DNA of 64,000 nt from an uncultured Winogradskyella sp. (GTDB lineage: Bacteria; Bacteroidota; Bacteroidia; Flavobacteriales; Flavobacteriaceae). Below the pieces are notes generated by a model. The model was not told the DNA's origin. It was given only the letters and a program-made list of their open reading frames with translations, and did no database searches. This document shows positions 52,008 through 61,619 of the stretch, one piece after another (the first letter of the stretch is position 1; every line of letters starts with the position of its first letter). The position numbers and the translations under genes are program-made. The stretch is from positions 1,173,596-1,237,595 of the forward strand of contig NZ_CANMCZ010000001.1 in NCBI RefSeq assembly GCF_947496485.1. Reading direction: 5' to 3'.

Positions 52008-53580
52008 AATTATTCGCATTGGCACACGCGATAGCCAGCTCGCTATGTGGCAAGCAAAAACTGTTCAAACTCAACTTGAGCATTTAGGTCATAAAACGGT
52101 CTTAGTTCCAATAAAATCAACTGGAGATATTGTCCTCGACAAGCCTTTATACGAATTAGGTATCACAGGTATTTTTACAAAAACCCTTGATATAGCGATG
52201 CTTAATGAAGACATCGATATTGCAGTGCATTCTCTTAAAGATGTACCAACGATTTTACCAAAAGGGATTGTACAAGCGGCAGTTTTAAAACGAGGAAATA
52301 TTAATGACACCTTGGTTTATAAAACAAATGAAGAATTTCTCTCAGCAAGAGATGCTGTCATTGCTACTGGAAGTTTAAGACGTAGGGCACAATGGCTAAA
52401 TCGCTACCCAACACACACTATCGTAGGATTGCGTGGCAATGTAAACTCTAGACTTGAAAAGCTTGAAACGAATGAAAACTGGAATGCAGCAATCATTGCT
52501 GGTGCTGGTTTGGGTCGTTTAGATCTCACACCAGAAAATTCAATTAATCTCCATTGGATGATTCCTGCTCCTGCACAAGGAGCTATTATGATTACTGCTT
52601 TAGAATCTGACGAAGAGACTAGAGCCATTTGTGCTGAAATCAATGACGAAGTTACCGAAATTTGCACCTCCATTGAGCGCGAATTTTTAAATCGACTCGA
52701 AGGTGGTTGTACCGCTCCAATTGGCGCAATTTGTTATATTAACAAAGAGGAGGAATTAAATTTTAAAGGGATTCTTTTAAGTAAAGATGGAACTAAAAAG
52801 ATAGAAGTCACCAAGGTGGTTCCTCTTGAAAATCGACATAATGTTGCAGAATTCTGTGCAGATTATATTATCGGTAAAGGTGGGAAGGTACTAATAGACC
52901 AATTACAGCGTGGAGATAAAATCACTAATATTTATTCTACCAAGAAGCTTACTGATGATCAAGTGCTATTATTTCATAATGATATAGTTTCAGAAAGTAA
53001 TGATACCATAAAAATTAGTTTGAATAGACTTTCCAAAAGTTTAATTCGGAATGAAATTCAGAATGTCATCATTACAAGTAAAAATGCAGTTGAAGCTTTA
53101 CTAACTAACTTCTCTGCACCAGAATTGCAATTCAAAAACATTTATTGTGTTGGCAGACGCACCAAACGTATGGTTGAAAAACGTATTGGTAAAGTAGCAC
53201 ATACAGAAGCAAATGCTAAAAAACTAGCTGAATATTTAGTTGAATATATTGATGGGACAGAAGTAACATATTTCTGTAGTGATTTACGCTTAGATGACTT
53301 GCCAAATATATTAACTGAAAATAAAATTACGGTAAACGAAATCGAAGCCTATCAGACTAAATTTGATGCTGATAAAATAGAAAGCAATTTAGATGGTATA
53401 ATGTTTTACAGTCCATCTACGGTTGAGAGTTTCTTAAAGCAAAACAAAGCCAATGGAATTGCTTTCTGTATTGGAGAAACCACAGCAAAAGAGGCAAAGA
53501 AATATTTTGAAGATGTACGTGTGGCAAAAGTGCCGACGGTAGAAAGTGTAATTGAATTAGTAAATGAACATTACGTTTAA
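52000..53580 (+). CDS. hemC: Hydroxymethylbilane synthase fused to uroporphyrinogen-III synthase
   Basis: 526 residues. Residues 1 to about 305 are HemC: '[14 protein letters not shown]', 'HSLKDVPT', 'GSLRRRAQW', and the dipyrromethane-cofactor Cys237 in '[11 protein letters not shown]'. Residues about 311-526 are a HemD-like domain: '[14 protein letters not shown]', '[12 protein letters not shown]', '[11 protein letters not shown]', '[12 protein letters not shown]'. So one polypeptide makes hydroxymethylbilane and cyclises it to uroporphyrinogen III. It overlaps hemA by 8 bases; hemE starts 5 bases after. HemD sequences are weakly conserved, so that half is slightly less certain. Confidence 0.94.
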   Translation: MSKIIRIGTRDSQLAMWQAKTVQTQLEHLGHKTVLVPIKSTGDIVLDKPLYELGITGIFTKTLDIAMLNEDIDIAVHSLKDVPTILPKGIVQAAVLKRGNINDTLVYKTNEEFLSARDAVIATGSLRRRAQWLNRYPTHTIVGLRGNVNSRLEKLETNENWNAAIIAGAGLGRLDLTPENSINLHWMIPAPAQGAIMITALESDEETRAICAEINDEVTEICTSIEREFLNRLEGGCTAPIGAICYINKEEELNFKGILLSKDGTKKIEVTKVVPLENRHNVAEFCADYIIGKGGKVLIDQLQRGDKITNIYSTKKLTDDQVLLFHNDIVSESNDTIKISLNRLSKSLIRNEIQNVIITSKNAVEALLTNFSAPELQFKNIYCVGRRTKRMVEKRIGKVAHTEANAKKLAEYLVEYIDGTEVTYFCSDLRLDDLPNILTENKITVNEIEAYQTKFDADKIESNLDGIMFYSPSTVESFLKQNKANGIAFCIGETTAKEAKKYFEDVRVAKVPTVESVIELVNEHYV

Positions 53581-53585
53581 AACTT

Positions 53586-54611
53586 ATGATAAAGAACGAT
53601 TTATTCTTAAGAGCATTAAAAGGTGAAACTGTAGATCGTCCACCTGTATGGATGATGCGTCAAGCGGGACGATATTTGCCAGAGTTTATGGAAATCAAAG
53701 CTAAGTACGATTTCTTTACACGTTGTCAAACACCCGAATTAGCAAGTGAGATTACGGTTCAACCAATTCGCCGTTATGGTATGGATGCTGCAATTCTATT
53801 TTCAGACATTTTAGTAATTCCACAAGCCATGAATATTGAGGTACAAATGAAACCCAACTTTGGACCTTATTTACCAAATCCTATTCGCTCACAAAAAGAT
53901 GTCGATAATGTAATAGTACCAGATGTCAAAGAAGCATTAAGCTACGTTTACGAAGCTATAAAAGTAACCAAAGAGAAACTTAACGATGAAGTGCCCTTAA
54001 TTGGTTTTGCTGGTTCACCTTGGACCATTTTATGTTATTGTGTGCAAGGACAAGGTTCTAAAAACTTTGATAAAGCCAAAGAGTTTTGTTTTACAAATCC
54101 AATTGCAGCACATCAGTTATTACAGAAAATTACAGATACGACTATTGCTTATTTAAAAGAAAAAGTTAAAGCTGGTTGTAATGCTTTACAAGTATTCGAT
54201 TCTTGGGGAGGCATGTTATCTCCTGTAGATTATCAAGAATTTTCTTGGCAATATATTCAGCAAATCATCAATGCTTTAAAGGATGATGCTCCTGTTATCG
54301 CTTTTGGTAAGGGTTGTTGGTTTGCGCTTAATGAAATGTCTAAATCTGGAGCTTCGGCTTTAGGAATAGATTGGACATGTTCGGCCAGAAATGCACGTTA
54401 TTTAACTGGAGGTAATATTACATTACAAGGTAATTTTGATCCTACACGCTTATTTTCTCCACCTGCCGAAATTAAAAGAATGGTACATCAAATGATTAAT
54501 GAATTTGGAAAAGATAAATACATTGTAAATTTAGGTCATGGAATTTTACCAAACATTCCGTTAGAAAATGCTAAAGCATTTATTGATGCTGTTAAAGAAT
54601 ATAAAGCCTAG
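53586..54611 (+). CDS. hemE: Uroporphyrinogen decarboxylase
   Basis: 341 residues. '[16 protein letters not shown]' (substrate-binding R-Q-A-G-R), '[15 protein letters not shown]' with the catalytic Asp, '[16 protein letters not shown]' and '[15 protein letters not shown]' are complete. It decarboxylates uroporphyrinogen III to coproporphyrinogen III. Third gene of the hemA operon, 5 bases after hemCD; product passes to HemF, encoded at 58 kb. Confidence 0.97.
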   Translation: MIKNDLFLRALKGETVDRPPVWMMRQAGRYLPEFMEIKAKYDFFTRCQTPELASEITVQPIRRYGMDAAILFSDILVIPQAMNIEVQMKPNFGPYLPNPIRSQKDVDNVIVPDVKEALSYVYEAIKVTKEKLNDEVPLIGFAGSPWTILCYCVQGQGSKNFDKAKEFCFTNPIAAHQLLQKITDTTIAYLKEKVKAGCNALQVFDSWGGMLSPVDYQEFSWQYIQQIINALKDDAPVIAFGKGCWFALNEMSKSGASALGIDWTCSARNARYLTGGNITLQGNFDPTRLFSPPAEIKRMVHQMINEFGKDKYIVNLGHGILPNIPLENAKAFIDAVKEYKA

Positions 54612-54676
54612 CTCTTTAGTGTAACTTAAAATACTTTTCAGCGTCTTTTAGTTTGTAACCAACTAAAATCAATAAT

Positions 54677-55444
54677 ATGATAAATAACATATTAAAAGGT
54701 ATAAAAGCATACGCTGGAACATTTGAACTTATTTCCAAACTTAAACTATGGAAATATTTTGCTATTCCAATAGCAATTAGTGTGTTAACTGCGTTCATCA
54801 TTGGGTTATCTGCTTATGGGTTATCTGATAATATTGGTCGCTTTATCTCCAATATTTGGCCATGGGATTGGGGAAAAGAAACCTTCACGTCTATTTCTAC
54901 ATTTATAGGTTGGATTGTCATTTTGGCCATTGGTTTAATCTTGTACAAGCACATTATAATGGCACTTTCCGCCCCATTTATGAGTCCGGTTTCCGAAAAA
55001 ATTGAAGCTCATTTAACTGGTTTAGAAAGGCACAGTCATAGAAAAACCTCATTTAAAGAACAACTTTGGAGAGGCATTAGAATAAATGTTAGAAATCTTG
55101 GAAAAGAACTACTAATCACCTTACCAATTTTATTGTTGAAATTTATTCCTGTTGTGAATATATTTTCAACGGTACTACTATTTTTAGTTCAGGCGTATTA
55201 TGCAGGTTTTGGTAATATGGATTATACTTTAGAACGCCATTTTAAGTACAGAGAAAGTATTCAGTTTGTTAGAAAATACAGAGGTATTGCAATTGGCAAT
55301 GGCATAGTCTTTATGCTCTTTTTATTGATTCCTATTATTGGTGTTATATTGGTTTTACCAATGAGTGTAACAGCATCTTCGTTAAGCACAGTGAAACTTT
55401 TAAAACAAGATCACCTGCTCAATCAAAATAAAGTGATTGTATGA
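54677..55444 (+). CDS. EI24/CysZ-like membrane protein
   Basis: 255 residues with four to six membrane helices; 'PFMSPVSEKIEAHLTG' is the central signature of the EI24/CysZ family, and 'FGNMDYTLERHFKYRESIQFVRKYRGIAIGNG' follows. CysZ imports sulphate in proteobacteria; in Bacteroidota the role is unknown. It is 65 bases after hemE on the same strand and overlaps the next gene by 4 bases (ATGA), so it forms a small unit with the GNAT gene. Confidence 0.85.
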   Translation: MINNILKGIKAYAGTFELISKLKLWKYFAIPIAISVLTAFIIGLSAYGLSDNIGRFISNIWPWDWGKETFTSISTFIGWIVILAIGLILYKHIIMALSAPFMSPVSEKIEAHLTGLERHSHRKTSFKEQLWRGIRINVRNLGKELLITLPILLLKFIPVVNIFSTVLLFLVQAYYAGFGNMDYTLERHFKYRESIQFVRKYRGIAIGNGIVFMLFLLIPIIGVILVLPMSVTASSLSTVKLLKQDHLLNQNKVIV

Positions 55445-55980
55445 TGGTAGCACAATTTGACGGTTTCGAAATTAATGCCTTACACGGAGGTGATACTTGG
55501 AAGATTTGTGATTTAATGGTGGCAAATGCTGATCGTTTTAAACGTTATTTTCCTAAAACTTTAGAACAGAATTTAAACCCAACTTTATCTCAATTATTTG
55601 TTGAAGCTAATATGAAACACTTCCAGAACAAAGAAGTGTTTCTATTCACTTTAAAACAATCTGAAACGCGAGAACTCGCCGGACTTATTTATATAAAAGA
55701 GCTAGACTGGGACAAAAAACAAGGTGAATTTGCCTATTGTATTGGTTATACTTTTGAAGGACAAGGTTTGACTTCGAAAGCCATTAAAGCTTTATCAAAA
55801 TATGCGTTCAACGAATTGGGATTAGAAATTCTTCAGATCATTTCACATAAAGACAATTTAGGAAGTATAAAAGTAGCGACAAATAACAATTTTAAGTGGC
55901 AGAAAACCTTAATAAATGGATTTACTCCACCTAGTGAACGGCCTTTAGATATGGAGTTGTATGAATTATATAAAAACTAA
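55441..55980 (+). CDS. GNAT-family N-acetyltransferase (RimJ/RimL-like)
   Basis: 179 residues. 'FAYCIGYTFEGQGLTSKAIKALSKYAF' is motif A with the acetyl-CoA loop, and 'QIISHKDNLGSIKVATNNNFKWQKTL' the following motif B. Start is one of two consecutive ATGs (55441, 55444), the first overlapping the EI24 stop. It acetylates an amine, perhaps on a protein N terminus; substrate unknown. Its stop overlaps that of the convergent TPR-LuxR gene. Confidence 0.88.
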   Translation: MMVAQFDGFEINALHGGDTWKICDLMVANADRFKRYFPKTLEQNLNPTLSQLFVEANMKHFQNKEVFLFTLKQSETRELAGLIYIKELDWDKKQGEFAYCIGYTFEGQGLTSKAIKALSKYAFNELGLEILQIISHKDNLGSIKVATNNNFKWQKTLINGFTPPSERPLDMELYELYKN

Positions 55981-57815
55981 AAACTCATAATATGCTTTTC
56001 TAAACTGTCTTTAGAAGAGAGATTCAGTTTTTTACGCAGTCTATACCTTGCTTTCTTAACACCTTCTGTTGATATATTTAATAGAGATGCTATTGAATTA
56101 GAATCATACTTCATTTTTAGTAATGCTATTAATCTAATATCATTCTTCGTTAAATCATCGTAAAGCTCTGTAATACTATTAAAGAAATTGGGATTCATTT
56201 CCATAAACTGAGTTGTAAATTGCTCCCAATTATCATCTATTTGTTTATCGATATGCAATTTATTGATAAGGTGGTTTACACCGTTGGTATTGTTGTCTTT
56301 TTTCAATTGGCTTAAATCGGCTTTTAGTTCGTTCAACATCTCATTCTTTTGCGCAATATGAAGTGCTTTAGAGGCTAATTCTCGTTTTTGATATTCAACT
56401 TTTTGATTGAGATTATCATTTTCTAATTCTTTTACTTTAGTAATCGCTTTTTGCTTTGTTGCTCTTAATCTAAATTTATTAATCAGCGCATAGGCTATTG
56501 CGGCTAATAAAAGTAAAGTTATGAGTAAAGCAATATTTCGGTTATTTGCAGCTCTATTTTTTGTTGAAAGCAAATCATTTTCCTGCTGTTGAATTTTGAT
56601 TTTATTATCACGCTTTTCAGCTTCATAAAATTTTTCAAGAGCAGTAATCTCTTTAAGTTTTTCTTCACCTAAAACACTGTCCTTTAATTTAATATAGTCT
56701 AAAAAGGCATCATGACTTTGTTTGTTTTTACCAACTTCATAACTTGCTTTTGCTAAGGTTAGTATGCTCTTTAGTCTTTCAAAATCATCTTTAGTATTTT
56801 TGGATACTGAATCTGACTTTATTGCATATAAGTAAGCCAAATTGGGATTTTTTTTCTCTTTATAAGTCTCGGCCAAATAAATATATAGACTAGAGTACAG
56901 GCCACTATTCTTTATGCTTGTATTAATCTCGAGTCCTTTCTTGAAGTTTTTGATGGCCTCATCGTAATTTCCTAATTGAATGTTCAACCTTCCGTAATGC
57001 TGATAAACATAAGCATTAGCAAGTTGATGTCTGTTTTCAACGATTTTATGAGAAATAGGTAAATATTTTATAACACTGTCCGTTTTTTTAATATCTAAAT
57101 ACGAAGAACACATGTCTATTAAAGCTACCGCATAGTTAAGGTCTCTCCCTGCATTTTTATATATAAAAGCTGCTTTTTTTGTCGCTTCAATTGCTTTGGT
57201 CTTTTCTTGCAAAAAAGTATGCACCATAGCCAAATCTAGGTTAACCATAGCTATTCCAAGAGAGTCTTTAATTGATATATAGTTTTTTTCGGACTCTAAG
57301 AGATTCTTCAATGCATTTTTGTAATCAGTATCATTTATATAGGCCGCACCTACAAACGATTGTGCATGAGCAATCTGTTTTAAATCCCCACACTGTTTCG
57401 CAATTTCCAATCCATGATTCGCAAGATCTAATAAGTCTGGACTATCTTGAAATAAAGCGAATCGTGTTAAATTAAACTGACTTGTAACAAGTTTACACAA
57501 ATCACCAGAGGATTTAATTCTATCAAAACCCTTTTGATGTATTTGTCTAGAGATAGTATCCCAATGTCCTAAATCTAGTCTTAGATTAGCAAATTTGTGA
57601 TAAAAATCAGCAGCTATAGTATCATTATTTAGTTTGTCAATAGATGCTATAGCACTATCAATTTTATTTAAGTTAGCATCATTACGCTTTAAATTAGATT
57701 TAAGATTCTGGTAAAGACTATCTAACCCAGTTCGGTCATATAGCTTATTTTGTGATGAAGCGTTTAGAAATGAAAAACAAAAAATGAAAACGCATAAAAA
57801 CCTGACAATATGCAT
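55977..57815 (-). CDS. Membrane TPR-LuxR regulator
   Basis: 612 residues from the ATG at 57815, which gives a proper signal peptide (MHIVRFLCVFIFCFSFLNAS); a further-upstream start at 57872 would spoil it. Periplasmic TPR array (about 30-380, e.g. 'NYDEAIKNFKKGLEINTSI'), one membrane helix (about 424-445), a cytosolic coiled coil (450-520) and a LuxR-type HTH end ('TKNDIRLIALLKMKYDSNSIASLLNISTEGVKKARYRLRKKL'). This layout is the common Bacteroidota one-component membrane regulator: periplasmic signal in, DNA-binding out. Target genes unknown. Confidence 0.88.
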   Translation of the reverse strand: MHIVRFLCVFIFCFSFLNASSQNKLYDRTGLDSLYQNLKSNLKRNDANLNKIDSAIASIDKLNNDTIAADFYHKFANLRLDLGHWDTISRQIHQKGFDRIKSSGDLCKLVTSQFNLTRFALFQDSPDLLDLANHGLEIAKQCGDLKQIAHAQSFVGAAYINDTDYKNALKNLLESEKNYISIKDSLGIAMVNLDLAMVHTFLQEKTKAIEATKKAAFIYKNAGRDLNYAVALIDMCSSYLDIKKTDSVIKYLPISHKIVENRHQLANAYVYQHYGRLNIQLGNYDEAIKNFKKGLEINTSIKNSGLYSSLYIYLAETYKEKKNPNLAYLYAIKSDSVSKNTKDDFERLKSILTLAKASYEVGKNKQSHDAFLDYIKLKDSVLGEEKLKEITALEKFYEAEKRDNKIKIQQQENDLLSTKNRAANNRNIALLITLLLLAAIAYALINKFRLRATKQKAITKVKELENDNLNQKVEYQKRELASKALHIAQKNEMLNELKADLSQLKKDNNTNGVNHLINKLHIDKQIDDNWEQFTTQFMEMNPNFFNSITELYDDLTKNDIRLIALLKMKYDSNSIASLLNISTEGVKKARYRLRKKLNLSSKDSLEKHIMSF

Positions 57816-57919
57816 TAGATTATTAATTAAATGGTTGGCAATTAATTTATTAATAAAAATACGGCTTTTCAAATGATTAGGAAATTAAGCTGTTTTTCAA
57901 GAGTTTCTGTAGTGTAATA

Positions 57920-57951
57920 TTGCTTTGGGTTGGTCTATTATTGTATTTTTG
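57920..57951 (+). promoter_or_regulatory. Promoter of hemF
   Basis: TTG (57920-57922), 21-base spacer, TATTTTTG (57944-57951), 53 bases before the ATG at 58005. Confidence 0.6.
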
Positions 57952-58004
57952 CGGTGTTTAAAAGGCTCTTAGAAAGCTAAATAAAGTATTGGTATACATC
58001 CAAA

Positions 58005-58907
58005 ATGAAAGATAAATTTTTCAACTACATACAAGAATTACAAGACACAATTACTTCCAAATTGGAAGAAATTGACGGTAAAGGAACCTTTAAAGAAGAT
58101 CTATGGAAACGCCCAGAAGGTGGTGGGGGTAGAACCCGAGTGATTGAAAATGGTAAGGTGTTCGAAAAAGGTGGAGTAAATATTTCTGGTGTACACGGTA
58201 AATTACCAGATTCTATGCAAAAATACTTTGGTGTTGAAGATGCTGATTTTTTTGCTTGCGGATTAAGTTTAGTATTACACCCTAAAAACCCAATGGTGCC
58301 AACAGTTCATGCGAATTGGCGTTATTTTGAAATGTATGACAAAGAAGGCAACATTGTTGATCAATGGTTTGGTGGTGGGCAAGATCTAACACCATATTAT
58401 CTATTTGATGAGGATGCGAAACACTTTCACCAAGTTTGTAAAACAGCATGTGATAAATATAACCCTGAATTCTACTCAAAATACAAAGCAAGATGTGATG
58501 AGTATTTTTATAATACCCACCGAAATGAAGGTCGTGGTTTAGGCGGTTTATTCTTTGACTATTGCAAAGCATCGGATGAAATGACTATGCAAAATTGGTA
58601 CAACTTTGTTATCGAAGTTGGAGATAGTTTTTTAGAAGCTTATGTACCAATAGTTGAAAAACGAAAAAATTTATCATACACTAAAGAGCAGCGTGATTGG
58701 CAAGAGATTCGTCGTGGCCGTTATGTAGAATTTAACTTGGTACATGATAAAGGGACTCTATTTGGTCTCAAAACCAATGGGAGAATAGAAAGTATTCTCA
58801 TGAGTTTGCCACCACATGTACAATGGGTATATAATCATCATCCTGAAAAAGGAAGTAAAGAGGAACGCTTAATAAAAGTTTTACAGAATCCTGTGGATTG
58901 GGTTTAA
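58005..58907 (+). CDS. hemF: Oxygen-dependent coproporphyrinogen III oxidase
   Basis: 300 residues. 'WKRPEGGGGRTRVIENGKVFEKGGVN', 'VPTVHANWRYFEMYD', 'WFGGGQDLTPYY', 'GRGLGGLFFDY' and 'RRGRYVEFNLVHDKGTLFGL' are all HemF signatures. It converts coproporphyrinogen III to protoporphyrinogen IX with O2, so aerobic haem synthesis. It has its own promoter and is convergent with the helicase gene, the stops being 2 bases apart. Confidence 0.97.
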   Translation: MKDKFFNYIQELQDTITSKLEEIDGKGTFKEDLWKRPEGGGGRTRVIENGKVFEKGGVNISGVHGKLPDSMQKYFGVEDADFFACGLSLVLHPKNPMVPTVHANWRYFEMYDKEGNIVDQWFGGGQDLTPYYLFDEDAKHFHQVCKTACDKYNPEFYSKYKARCDEYFYNTHRNEGRGLGGLFFDYCKASDEMTMQNWYNFVIEVGDSFLEAYVPIVEKRKNLSYTKEQRDWQEIRRGRYVEFNLVHDKGTLFGLKTNGRIESILMSLPPHVQWVYNHHPEKGSKEERLIKVLQNPVDWV

Positions 58908-58908
58908 A

Positions 58909-61545
58909 CTACTTCCAAACGGTCAAGTCATCAAGATTATTTTTCAACTCATTAGTATGATGAAATAATCTTGCTTTTAACAATAAGCGCCGTCCTTCTG
59001 GTTGACGTGTAAAAATGAGTTTACTTTTCCCCATAAACCGTATCCAATTTTTATGAAATAACGTGGCATCCTCCTTATTCTTTCCAAAAACATCAGGAAC
59101 AGGATAAAAATTTTCAATATTCAATCCCTTCTTTAAAATATTAGTGTTCACAATAATATATCGAGGCGATTTAACAGGCTCTAAAAGCTCTGTAAGCGTA
59201 TTCAAAAAGAAAGCTTCTTCATAATTACTCGCGCCTTTTAAATTACAAATTACAACACCATTATACAGTTTTTCGGTATGCACTTTAACATGTTCTCTTC
59301 TGGAGTTTAAAATGTGTATGGCTTCCATAGTCTCTAAAATAGCCAATCCCATTTGTTTAAGCTTTTTATGTAGAAAACCATGACGTAGATAATAAATAAT
59401 TGTTTTATAAAGCTTATAACCAAAAAAAGCTAATGTAACTAAACCTATTAGCTTCATCCCATTCAATAATTTTTGATTTAGTGTTAAGTTGAAGGCTGTA
59501 ATTATCGTTCCGAGAAAAAAGATGAGGAGTAGTAATACAATTTCTATGGCCACTAATTGTGAAGCCTTTGCAAAATACACCTTTCGTTCAGATTTAAATT
59601 CGGGTTCTTTAAAATCTTCAAGTTGTAACTGACGTGTTAATTTGCTTCCGCTTCCTATAGAATATTTCCATTGTGTTGTGGTATCACTCCGATTTCCTGA
59701 ACGTTCAATTGTGGTCGTATTTAAATCTTCAATGGTGTTAGCATCAATCTCTTTAGGAATTCCTAAACGCTCATAGCCATCTGTTATGAAAGATACTTTG
59801 GTGTTAGTGACACCAACAAAAGCTTCGAATCGTCGCTTTAACAATTCAATCTCTTTACCTCCATATTTATCTGTCGGATCGATACATGCTAAGTGCCATA
59901 TATTACTAGTCTTTTTTGGTTTATTGGCATCTCGACGAATTGCTCTACCTCTCATCTGATTAGATGAAACAAAAGAACCTACAAATGATGCTAAAATGAG
60001 ACTATTAATAGAAGGTGCGTCCCATCCTTCGCCTAGCAAGGCTTTTGTGCCAATGAGAACTTTTATAATACCATCTTCAAACAATCTTGTCATAATTCCC
60101 ACAATGGCTTTACTAGAGCGATTTGAAGCATTAACCAACACAAAATTGTCATCACTTTTTAAAGGTATAAATGTGAATGACTCATCTTTGCTACATGCAT
60201 TTATGGCATGAATAATGGAATGGTGAATAATAACAATACTACCTGTAAGTACAGCTAAATCAAAGTTGTTAACAGAACTCGTTCTGATATAATGAAATAT
60301 AGGTAGCACACCTATCTTATCAATTTGATCCGTATTTTCTGTTGAGGTATTTAAAAACTCTTTTCTTACATAATCGGTTAACACCACACAACTTAGATCC
60401 TCCCCGAGTGATAAACGTTCTGCATTTACTATTTCAACAATACTTTCTAACTTACTTGGGCTAAAGGCTAAGGATTTATAGAGTGATTCGTTACCTATCA
60501 GATTAACTTTATTATTGTCAAAAACATGAAGTCGTCTCAGTTGTTTTTCTAAGCTGAGTAAATAATCCTCATGCCCTTCTAAATTTTCACGATCTGTTAC
60601 TAATAGGTTTTGTAACAGAATCTCTAACCAATTCAAATCTAATTCTGGAAATTGAATCCTGTCTGATTTAAAAATGCCTAAAGGTTCTAATTTATTCTTG
60701 TCAATCGCAACACCAATAGTATGAAGTGTTATTAAAATTGAAGAAAAAAATGCGGTGTTTGAATATATAGTATCCAAATGACTTAAAGGATCTTTATGTA
60801 AACGATGCTGTTCCAATATTGAAATAAAAGCGTCGTCATGTAAAACATTAGTTTTAAAATCAGCAATATTATTTCTGTAAGTAGTTATAAAATTAAGCTC
60901 GGAATCGTAGGGTTTTGAAAAATATATAAAATCCTGATGTGGACTCAAATCCTTTTCTCGTATTAAGTCTGGAACAGAAATTTCGTCATCAACCTCTCCA
61001 CAGAGTGAAAAATATTTACTAACTTCTAAACGACTACTATCATAAGGAGGGGTTGCTGTTAGGGCTACTATAAAATATAAGCTGCTTTTTTTTAGCTCCA
61101 TTAAACAGGTCCACCATGCATTTTTTAAATGATGAGCTTCATCTAAAACGATAGTTTCTATATTCTGATCTTTAAAATAGGCTAAAAAATCATCCTTGTC
61201 TTCAAAAGACTTATAAAAAGAATGTAATGACTGATAGGTAGAGAATGTGACGTCACTCAGTTGTTTTATATCTAAAGAACAAAATTCAAAACGCTTATTA
61301 TCAGTAAAAAAGGTCTGTAATCTATCTTGCCATTGATTTCTAATTGTTAGTGTTGGTGTAAGTACTAATGTTTTTTTACCTAGTCTTCTTAAAATCTCAA
61401 TACCTAAAATAGTTTTACCAGAACCTGGAGGTGCAATAACATGAAAGTGATGATCTGCAATATGAGCTTCAAAATTTTTTAGAAGTTTATCTTGATAACT
61501 GCGCCAAGCAAACTGAAATTCTAAAACACTAAGTGATTCTAACAA
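58909..61545 (-). CDS. Membrane-anchored superfamily-2 DEAD/DEAH helicase
   Basis: 878 residues. Walker A A-P-P-G-S-G-K-T (38-45), D-E-A-H (135-138), T-A-T-P-P (163-167), motif VI 'NQMRGRAIRR' (529-538), all intact. An insert of about 280 residues (about 200-480) separates the two RecA lobes. Two membrane helices follow (about 665-687 and 697-718), then a soluble 155-residue C-terminal domain ('RYIIVNTNILKKGLNIENFYPVPDVFG'). I recognise no named family beyond the helicase core. The start is TTG (61545): no in-frame ATG before the upstream stop. It lies between hemF and hemB without sequence links to haem. Confidence 0.82.
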   Translation of the reverse strand: MLESLSVLEFQFAWRSYQDKLLKNFEAHIADHHFHVIAPPGSGKTILGIEILRRLGKKTLVLTPTLTIRNQWQDRLQTFFTDNKRFEFCSLDIKQLSDVTFSTYQSLHSFYKSFEDKDDFLAYFKDQNIETIVLDEAHHLKNAWWTCLMELKKSSLYFIVALTATPPYDSSRLEVSKYFSLCGEVDDEISVPDLIREKDLSPHQDFIYFSKPYDSELNFITTYRNNIADFKTNVLHDDAFISILEQHRLHKDPLSHLDTIYSNTAFFSSILITLHTIGVAIDKNKLEPLGIFKSDRIQFPELDLNWLEILLQNLLVTDRENLEGHEDYLLSLEKQLRRLHVFDNNKVNLIGNESLYKSLAFSPSKLESIVEIVNAERLSLGEDLSCVVLTDYVRKEFLNTSTENTDQIDKIGVLPIFHYIRTSSVNNFDLAVLTGSIVIIHHSIIHAINACSKDESFTFIPLKSDDNFVLVNASNRSSKAIVGIMTRLFEDGIIKVLIGTKALLGEGWDAPSINSLILASFVGSFVSSNQMRGRAIRRDANKPKKTSNIWHLACIDPTDKYGGKEIELLKRRFEAFVGVTNTKVSFITDGYERLGIPKEIDANTIEDLNTTTIERSGNRSDTTTQWKYSIGSGSKLTRQLQLEDFKEPEFKSERKVYFAKASQLVAIEIVLLLLIFFLGTIITAFNLTLNQKLLNGMKLIGLVTLAFFGYKLYKTIIYYLRHGFLHKKLKQMGLAILETMEAIHILNSRREHVKVHTEKLYNGVVICNLKGASNYEEAFFLNTLTELLEPVKSPRYIIVNTNILKKGLNIENFYPVPDVFGKNKEDATLFHKNWIRFMGKSKLIFTRQPEGRRLLLKARLFHHTNELKNNLDDLTVWK

Positions 61546-61565
61546 TAAAAATGGGTTTTAATGAT

Positions 61566-61573
61566 TAACTTTG
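61566..61573 (+). promoter_or_regulatory. -7 element for hemB
   Basis: TAACTTTG, 46 bases before the hemB ATG; no TTG at the usual -33 spacing. Confidence 0.45.
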
Positions 61574-61619
61574 TATTTCATAAAAGTAATCATTATCCTG
61601 TTAATTTTAGATTGATATT

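Noticed and set aside
57816..57872. Longer start for the TPR-LuxR regulator
   Set aside because: It would bury the signal peptide that begins cleanly at the ATG at 57815.
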